Positions 9,701-13,068 of a stretch of 13,068 nucleotides of DNA are shown in pieces. The notes under the pieces are model-generated. The model was not told the origin of the DNA. It saw only the letters and a program-made list of their open reading frames with translations, and searched no databases. Source of the stretch: Saprospiraceae bacterium (GTDB lineage: Bacteria > Bacteroidota > Bacteroidia > Chitinophagales > Saprospiraceae); the NCBI GenBank assembly GCA_023300255.1, contig JALZWC010001046.1, positions 1-13,068 on the forward strand, read 5' to 3'. Every line of letters begins with the position of its first letter. The stretch's first letter is position 1. Both the position numbers and the translations under genes were made by a program.

Positions 9701-12038
9701 TTCCTTCTTTTCTATTATCACAATCATCAGCTTCATCACAAATACCATCATTATCTTCATCACTACATGCATTAGTGGTATCGAAAATATTAATCGTTCC
9801 TGGCGTAACCAACTCTGGGCTTTGAGCACTCCAACTAGTTGGTAAGCCATTATCAAAAATTAAATTTATTAATGCCAAACTATGAAGACCATTATCAGGA
9901 ATACTATCCCATGGTAAACCATCTTCATATATTACCTCGTCAATTATATTACCAAGTGGGTCAGCTAAAGTAACTGCCTCTCCACCATTACTCAATTTAC
10001 CAGAGTAATCACCATATAAAGGGACATTATATTCGCTAGTAAAAAAAGCAGAATCTTTTGCTATTACTAAATAGTTCTGTGGATAATCGTTTGCTCCTGA
10101 AAGTAAGAAGGACTCTTCAAATACAAAATTAACTCCTTCAGAAAAATGAACACCTAATAAATCAATAGGCGCATTTGTAGTATTTACTATTTCTATAAAT
10201 TCTGCATCATCTCCTGCCGTTGGATTATAGTGGATTTCATTAATAACGATTCCTCCGTAATCTCTTTGCTCAAAATCACATACCGTATCATTATTAGTAT
10301 CTACTAAAATGCCGCCTGAACAATTACACGAAGCGTCATAGGTTTCTCCACTTGTACATAGATTTCCATCATCACATGCAGTACCTGCTATACTATCATC
10401 TACTCCTGGGCATTGATCTAAATTATCTGCGACGCCATCTCCATCAGCATCTCCAATTGCTCCAAATTCATTGACTGCTCCAGGTGTAACTAAAATAGAT
10501 TGAGCTTCCCAACTAACAGCCAAACTATTATCTAGGTCAAGATCAATTAAAGCAAGGCTATACGGTCCTCCATCTGGAAGCGTATCCCAAGGAGCAATAT
10601 CTGCATAGATTACTTCATCCAATATAATAGAATCTACATCTACTAATTGTACTAATTCACTGCTATTACTCAATTTACCGCCATAATCACCGTAAGGAGC
10701 AAAGCCGTAAGTCGCAATAAACGTTAGAGAATCTTTTGCTAGTACGATATAGTTTTGAGGATAGCTTTCTGTACCTGGTAATAAATAAGGTTGCTCAAAT
10801 GTGTAACTAACACCTTCTGAAATTGACAACCCTTGTAGTTCAATAGGTGCATTCGTAGTATTAACTAATTCTATAAATTCTGCATCATCCCCTAAACTTG
10901 GATTATAATGAATTTCATTAATTACAATTCCAGCAATAGTTGGTTGTACCACATCACATGCATCAGGAATACCATCATTATCTGCATCCATTCGATCATC
11001 TCCTGTTGGACATTTATCATCTGCATCACATACGCCATCTGAATCTGCATCGGCTATTACGCCTACACAATTACAATCTGCATCATATATATCCCCTTCT
11101 GTACATGCGTTATTATCATCACATACTTGTCCTGCTAAAGTAGCATCACAAGTATCACATGCATCAGGAATGCCATCATTATCTGCATCTAATCCATCAT
11201 CTCCTGTTGGACATATATCATCTGCATCGCATACGCCATCTGAATCTGCATCCGCTATTACGCCTGCACAATTACAACTAGCATCATACACATCCCCTTC
11301 CGTACATGCGTTATTATCATCACATACTTGTCCTGCTATCGCAGTATCACAGGTATCACATGCATCAGGAATGCCATCATTATCTGCATCTTGTCGATCA
11401 TCTCCAGTTGGGCATTTATCATTTGCGTCACATACCGTATCTCCATCTGTATCTCCACCTTTCTCCGCACAGGGATCACACACTAGATTGTTAGCACCAG
11501 TAATATCAACGGTAGCACCTAGCTTAATAGGATTAGTTCCATCATTGCTAAGCGCCGTATTAAATTGTGTATTTAAAGGATTAATTATTAGACTAGGATC
11601 TATAGTGTTATCCAGAACATCGAAACAAATAACACCTATCTCTTGATACGTATCAATAATGCTTGGACAACTAAAAGCACTACTCAATAGGGTCATGGTC
11701 AGATTAAAATCCCCTAGTACAGACGTACCATCAAAAGATTGAATATCCCAAGCACTAGCTACATCAGCAATACATTTGTCCACTCCATTAAAAGAAGTAG
11801 AAGTATAGGAAGCAAATTGTATGGCCTCCTCATTATAATCTACAAAAATAGAAGAGGTACCAATTTCAAAATTATCTGAATCTGATTTTATTCCGATAGA
11901 TACGCAGTAGGAATTCTCCGTACAGTCCATTTCTCCTGATAAAGATAAATCTACCTGTTGAGCAGATGCACAGATACTAAACAGTAATAAGCAACAACAG
12001 CAAAACCATTTCCACCTGATTAAGTACATAGCGTTCAT
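6756..12038 (-). CDS. Giant secreted adhesin-like protein with TSP3/Cys repeats, lamin-tail domains and T9SS sorting domain (1760 residues)
   Basis: A complete ATG-to-TAA gene. Residues 1-26 are a signal peptide with an unusual CCCC run, probably cut at ASA-Q; a start at Met4 would also work. Residues ~28-186 look like a cohesin-type beta sandwich. Then come TSP3/Cys repeats with 67-residue periodicity (~199-362), lamin-tail domain 1 (~366-527, INEIHYNP), TSP3/Cys linker, lamin-tail domain 2 (~594-750), TSP3/Cys repeats to ~850, a DNRLRE-like domain (~861-1040, IPQGATI, QEIVDRP), four 49-residue repeats (1046-1241), and three related beta-rich modules starting near Cys1282, Cys1426 and Cys1572. 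The C-terminal ~80 residues form a T9SS type A sorting domain (IYPNP at 1683-1687, ending KKLMVN). T9SS export and surface attachment follow from known family behaviour; an adhesive or matrix role is inferred. Many Cys pairs suggest disulfides, and the Asp repeats suggest calcium binding. No catalytic domain was recognised. Confidence 0.97.
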   Translation of the reverse strand: MNAMYLIRWKWFCCCCLLLFSICASAQQVDLSLSGEMDCTENSYCVSIGIKSDSDNFEIGTSSIFVDYNEEAIQFASYTSTSFNGVDKCIADVASAWDIQSFDGTSVLGDFNLTMTLLSSAFSCPSIIDTYQEIGVICFDVLDNTIDPSLIINPLNTQFNTALSNDGTNPIKLGATVDITGANNLVCDPCAEKGGDTDGDTVCDANDKCPTGDDRQDADNDGIPDACDTCDTAIAGQVCDDNNACTEGDVYDASCNCAGVIADADSDGVCDADDICPTGDDGLDADNDGIPDACDTCDATLAGQVCDDNNACTEGDIYDADCNCVGVIADADSDGVCDADDKCPTGDDRMDADNDGIPDACDVVQPTIAGIVINEIHYNPSLGDDAEFIELVNTTNAPIELQGLSISEGVSYTFEQPYLLPGTESYPQNYIVLAKDSLTFIATYGFAPYGDYGGKLSNSSELVQLVDVDSIILDEVIYADIAPWDTLPDGGPYSLALIDLDLDNSLAVSWEAQSILVTPGAVNEFGAIGDADGDGVADNLDQCPGVDDSIAGTACDDGNLCTSGETYDASCNCSGGILVDTNNDTVCDFEQRDYGGIVINEIHYNPTAGDDAEFIEIVNTTNAPIDLLGVHFSEGVNFVFEESFLLSGANDYPQNYLVIAKDSAFFTSEYNVPLYGDYSGKLSNGGEAVTLADPLGNIIDEVIYEDGLPWDSIPDNGLHSLALINLIFDNGLPTSWSAQSPELVTPGTINIFDTTNACSDEDNDGICDEADDCDNRKEGTACNDNNPCTEGEVYDNSCNCVGGTLVDSDNDTVCDQDDKCASLDDRLLGTACDDGNPNTGNDIYDLATCSCAGIVGSNMVTRTACIRVADSFDDVEENTTDGIVDFDSGDIELIFNRDYNQVIGLRFGNSEIPQGATILSASVQFTADETSSDPVNLVIKGEATDDAATFALTPYNVSTRAATNASTSWSPQAWITVGDAGAAQRTTDIAAIIQEIVDRPNYQSGNAIALIIEGTGKRTAESFDGSPSQAAELCITYSTEGDDTNGDCTVGASCDDGNPCTIDDYFDADCNCISDALSPDSDNDGICDATDTTIGDCTAGASCDDGDPCTLDDYFDADCNCISDTLSPDSDNDGICDATDTTIGNCTAGVACDDGNPCTIDDYFDADCNCISDTLSPDSDNDGICDATDTTNGDCTAGASCDDGNPCTIDDYFDADCNCISDTRSPDNDNDGVCDAEDQCANLDDKLLGQPCDDGLANTSNDTYDSATCSCAGTPDVEEPVCNVTVSVTGSTINLTGLEGAIVSVKLYDKNFNRINECDTWNNPCFSNEVFSNLPDGQYYLSVGTFDDNWTEMCRIFEEISLPFDGTIGTDSDSDGVLDDEDCQPLNGFFPAIPGTYCDDADPTTSKDVVLEDGCSCAGVVIDNNCNAIYNIDGNKLTVEGLNNDIVSLKILDSRWNTVFECDNWATACGSTEIIDELPDGEYLISISTFTKDWVRLCNVFERISLPSTVNGNTPEDTDGDGVVNDLDCAPFDASLPAMVGSSCDDLDANTKEDVIQEDGCTCSGTLSIDDCNNISISVSQSGVVVAGMEGAPITTLHVYTDEWDLVYSCAGDCQATETVDLPADTYFVFARYYTASWGLICEVDETITVEEVQNFKKNTSSSRNRSADSFQSRAAFIEDITIYPNPASANVFIDFKSYAGQKGILQIHNNLGQVITSERMDLIPSNPFRIDLNNTDAGLHIVSLQLENGTIISKKLMVN
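8316..8903 (-). repeat. Four tandem 147-bp coding repeats (49 residues each)
   Basis: Four head-to-tail units cover residues 1046-1094, 1095-1143, 1144-1192 and 1193-1241. A marker string starting TACAGTTACA recurs on the plus strand at 8381, 8528, 8675 and 8822, exactly 147 bp apart. Each unit reads GDCTxGxxCDDGxPCT, then DDYFDADCNCISD, then SPDSDNDGICDATDTT. The first three units and most of the fourth differ at only a few bases; the end of the fourth changes into a normal TSP3/Cys segment. The near-identity points to recent duplication, and copy number may vary between strains. Confidence 0.95.
10961..11440 (-). repeat. About 2.4 tandem 201-bp coding repeats (67 residues)
   Basis: The plus-strand string CATCAGGAAT recurs at 10961, 11162 and 11363, exactly 201 bp apart. 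The units encode a Cys segment (GQVCDDNNACTEGDxYDAxCNC), then ADADSDGVCDADD, CPTGDD and DADNDGIPDACD. The first two units are nearly identical; the third (right-most, N-terminal) is partial and drifts. It lies between the cohesin-like N-terminal region and lamin-tail domain 1. Confidence 0.9.
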
Positions 12039-12108
12039 TTCAATGATGTTTTCTCAGTCTATAAATGTATTTCTATAAATTAACCTTTTGATAAAATTAG
12101 TACATAGA

Positions 12109-12127
12109 CTTTGTCTAAAAGACAAAG
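12109..12127. promoter_or_regulatory. Perfect palindrome in the leader of the 1760-residue gene
   Basis: CTTTGTCT, three bases, then AGACAAAG: 8-bp perfect arms, 71 bases before the start codon. Its CTTTGT/ACAAAG half-sites recur in the palindrome over the promoter at 12292-12308. This suggests a shared DNA-binding protein, or a leader hairpin. Function is inferred. Confidence 0.45.
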
Positions 12128-12179
12128 CAATTCTAATAGTTAAAAGTTAATTGATCAGAACGTTTATAAGACCAACAGT

Positions 12180-12253
12180 AAAAAAAAGAGGGAAAAAAAT
12201 GAGTGGAGGTTTGTTGAGAGGAGGAGAATATAAGGGGAAGGGAAAGGGAAAGG
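12180..12253. other. Purine-rich (plus) / pyrimidine-rich (minus) tract
   Basis: The plus strand is almost entirely A and G over about 70 bases and ends with GGGG, GGG, GGG and GG runs spaced by two or three A (12234-12253). In the minus-strand transcript this gives a long C/U-rich leader upstream of the 1760-residue gene. It has no coding look on either strand. A role as an unstructured leader or unusual DNA structure is only a possibility. Confidence 0.5.
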
Positions 12254-12291
12254 TTCTTATATATCTAATTATCTGTCAAATAAAAAACGAA

Positions 12292-12332
12292 ACCTTTGTG
12301 ACAAAGGTAGCACATTATTCAATAAGAGTCAA
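12292..12332 (-). promoter_or_regulatory. Bacteroidota-type promoter with overlapping palindrome, for the 1760-residue gene
   Basis: On the minus strand TTG (12330-12332, in ATTGACT) is followed by a 20-base spacer and TACCTTTG (12302-12309), which fits the Bacteroidota TTG/TAnnTTTG pattern exactly. The -7 element lies inside a perfect palindrome ACCTTTG-TGA-CAAAGGT (12292-12308). Transcription from here would give a leader of roughly 255 bases. A repressor on the palindrome would block the promoter; this is inference. Confidence 0.6.
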
Positions 12333-12494
12333 TATTTTAAATATGTCATATTCATATGTAATAAATTTAAAATATACTATTAAATTAATTACAGGTATAG
12401 CTGATTTTGTAGTAGGGGAATTTTGCTAGTCACAAATTTTTGAAAAGGGGAAAATCAACTAGATTACTTTTTAGTTCAGTAACTGGTGACAGCA

Positions 12495-12525
12495 CAAATG
12501 TACATACAATGTATAGCTAAGTCAA
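12495..12525 (-). promoter_or_regulatory. Second Bacteroidota-type promoter, further upstream
   Basis: On the minus strand TTG (12523-12525, again in ATTGACT) is separated by 20 bases from TACATTTG (12495-12502), the same architecture as the promoter at 12302-12332. It points at the 1760-residue gene with a leader of about 450 bases, unless it serves a short RNA in between. I found no coding frame in the leader. Confidence 0.5.
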
Positions 12526-12568
12526 TTAAGTAGAAAAATTATGGAAGGCATTAAAATTAAGTTTTATT

Positions 12569-12582
12569 TGTAAACGTTTTAC
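12569..12582. promoter_or_regulatory. LacI-type operator-like palindrome
   Basis: TGTAAACGTTTTAC has a perfect AAACGTTT core (12572-12579) and resembles operators of LacI/GalR-family regulators. It sits about 45 bp upstream of the distal promoter. One imperfect site in AT-rich DNA is weak evidence. Confidence 0.25.
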
Positions 12583-12737
12583 TATTAGTTATTTATTAAA
12601 ATACTATGAAATTTATTTTTAATAAAAAAAATATTTTGTGACTTTTTCACGGTAGCGTTATCCTTTTTATTTTGTTGTACCAAAACATCCTAAAATATTT
12701 TTTTTGCAATTGTAGCAAAAAATACAGTATTAAATAC

Positions 12738-12769
12738 CCCTAAATATTAGGGAATGTTCATTGAACATT
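12738..12769. promoter_or_regulatory. Two back-to-back palindromes
   Basis: CCCTAAATATTAGGG (12738-12752, 6-bp arms) abuts AATGTTCATTGAACATT (12753-12769, 8-bp perfect arms around one T), with no base between. Such symmetric sites usually bind dimeric regulators. No promoter matching the Bacteroidota consensus is directly adjacent, so the regulated gene is unclear. Confidence 0.4.
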
Positions 12770-12840
12770 TGGAAAAATAGAAGCCAAATTATTATTTTTT
12801 GTAAACTTTTATACAGCCAGATATTAAAATAAGAACCTAT

Positions 12841-12882
12841 AAAAAACAAAAAACTGAGTACCAAAATAATTTAGTACTCAGT
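12841..12882 (-). terminator. Intrinsic terminator for a transcript entering from the right
   Basis: Perfect 9-bp arms ACTGAGTAC (12853-12861) and GTACTCAGT (12874-12882) enclose a 12-base AT-rich loop. On the minus strand the stem is followed by TTTTTTGTTTTTT. It would end a minus-strand transcript beginning to the right, either the possible small RNA or a gene beyond the window. Confidence 0.7.
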
Positions 12883-13004
12883 ACACTGTAACAGAAATTT
12901 ATTTCCATTTTGTCGGCGCCTTTTGAGACAACTCTTCGTTGCTCATTCCTCAAGTAGCTAAGGCTATTATGAGTGTGTAAAGAATTGGGGGAAAACACAT
13001 ATAA
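12842..13004 (-). ncRNA. Candidate structured small RNA (or 3' UTR of a gene beyond the right edge)
   Basis: This minus-strand stretch ends in the terminator at 12841-12882 and lies just downstream of TAAATTTG (13011-13018), a -7-like match whose -33 TTG is missing. Inside it are stem-loops: GAG-a-CAAC / GTTG-CTC with loop TCTTC (12925-12944), nested against TTGAG/CTCAA (12923-12953), and TAGC-TAAG-GCTA (12955-12966). It does not match 6S, tmRNA, SRP or RNase P sequences that I know. All three minus-strand frames are closed close to the right edge, so a neighbouring gene's 3' UTR is an equal alternative. The 5' end is a guess. Confidence 0.25.
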
Positions 13005-13068
13005 TGTTGACAAATTTACCACATAGATACATAGTTCACATAGTATTACTCCTTATCAGGTAGCTACT

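Larger units (their letters stand above)
12039..13068. other. Gene-free ~1-kb region upstream of the 1760-residue gene
   Basis: No frame here looks coding on either strand; the few open frames are short, low in complexity, or run through a terminator hairpin. The base composition is more AT-rich than the flanking gene. Besides the sites listed separately, the right end has three ACATAG copies (13021-13026, 13029-13034, 13038-13043) and a weak A/T-rich hairpin at 12700-12722. No tRNA, rRNA or insertion-sequence ends were seen. Confidence 0.7.

Noticed and set aside
11170..11646. 158-codon plus-strand open frame with SPSES-like repeats
   Set aside because: Its repetitiveness mirrors the 201-bp repeats of the minus-strand gene; it has no start signal or domain.
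11961..12038. Lipoprotein signal in the 1760-residue protein (Cys in FSIC near residue 23)
   Set aside because: Ile just before the Cys does not fit a lipobox, and ASA-Q downstream is a good signal peptidase I site; the C-terminal T9SS domain gives another anchoring route.
12151..12429. 92-codon plus-strand frame with a GKGKGKGK stretch
   Set aside because: The sequence reflects the purine tract, the frame overlaps the promoter region of the 1760-residue gene, and no protein-like domain is visible.
12837..13022. 61-codon minus-strand frame starting at GTG
   Set aside because: It reads straight through the 12853-12882 terminator hairpin and overlaps the structured region; the composition does not look like a protein.
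12430..13068. tRNA, rRNA or insertion-sequence ends
   Set aside because: No cloverleaf with T-loop GTTCRA and acceptor stem, no rRNA motifs, and no transposase fragment with matching terminal repeats were seen.

Overview
The window is AT-rich and looks like the accessory genome of a marine or environmental Bacteroidota, most likely of the Saprospirales type. The reasons are a C-terminal type IX secretion (T9SS) sorting domain, TSP3-like Asp/Asn calcium repeats, the recurrent CDDGxxCTxxDxYDxxCNCxG cysteine motif, lamin-tail domains in secreted proteins, Bacteroidota-type promoters (TTG, 20-base spacer, TAnnTTTG) and the absence of clear Shine-Dalgarno sequences. This placement is inference from domain style, not from a marker gene.

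All convincing genes lie on the minus strand, so the window reads biologically from right to left. Positions 12039-13068 hold no convincing gene. They contain a terminator hairpin at the right end, a possible structured small RNA, several perfect palindromes, and two well-formed Bacteroidota promoters pointing at the next gene. Positions 6756-12038 encode a complete 1760-residue secreted protein: signal peptide, cohesin-like N-terminal region, TSP3/Cys repeats, two lamin-tail domains, a DNRLRE-like domain, four near-identical 49-residue Cys/Asp repeats, three related beta-rich modules and a T9SS sorting domain. A strong intrinsic terminator (6696-6732) follows. A possible 122-residue gene (6235-6603) comes next.

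Positions 1-6129 hold the first 2043 codons of a second giant secreted protein. I checked this frame codon by codon and it is open from the ATG to the left edge with no stop, so the gene continues beyond the window. It carries two ~340-residue modules, a chitobiase/FN3-associated domain, a CotH kinase-like domain, a second FN3-associated domain, a discoidin (F5/8 C)-like domain, two lamin-tail domains, a DNRLRE-like domain and a Saprospirales-style VLLEGFYD segment.

The two giant genes share lamin-tail, DNRLRE-like and TSP3/Cys modules, so they look like paralogous mosaics in a surface-protein locus. They probably act in adhesion or extracellular matrix, with the CotH domain a possible extracellular protein kinase. 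No mobile element, CRISPR array, tRNA or rRNA was found.
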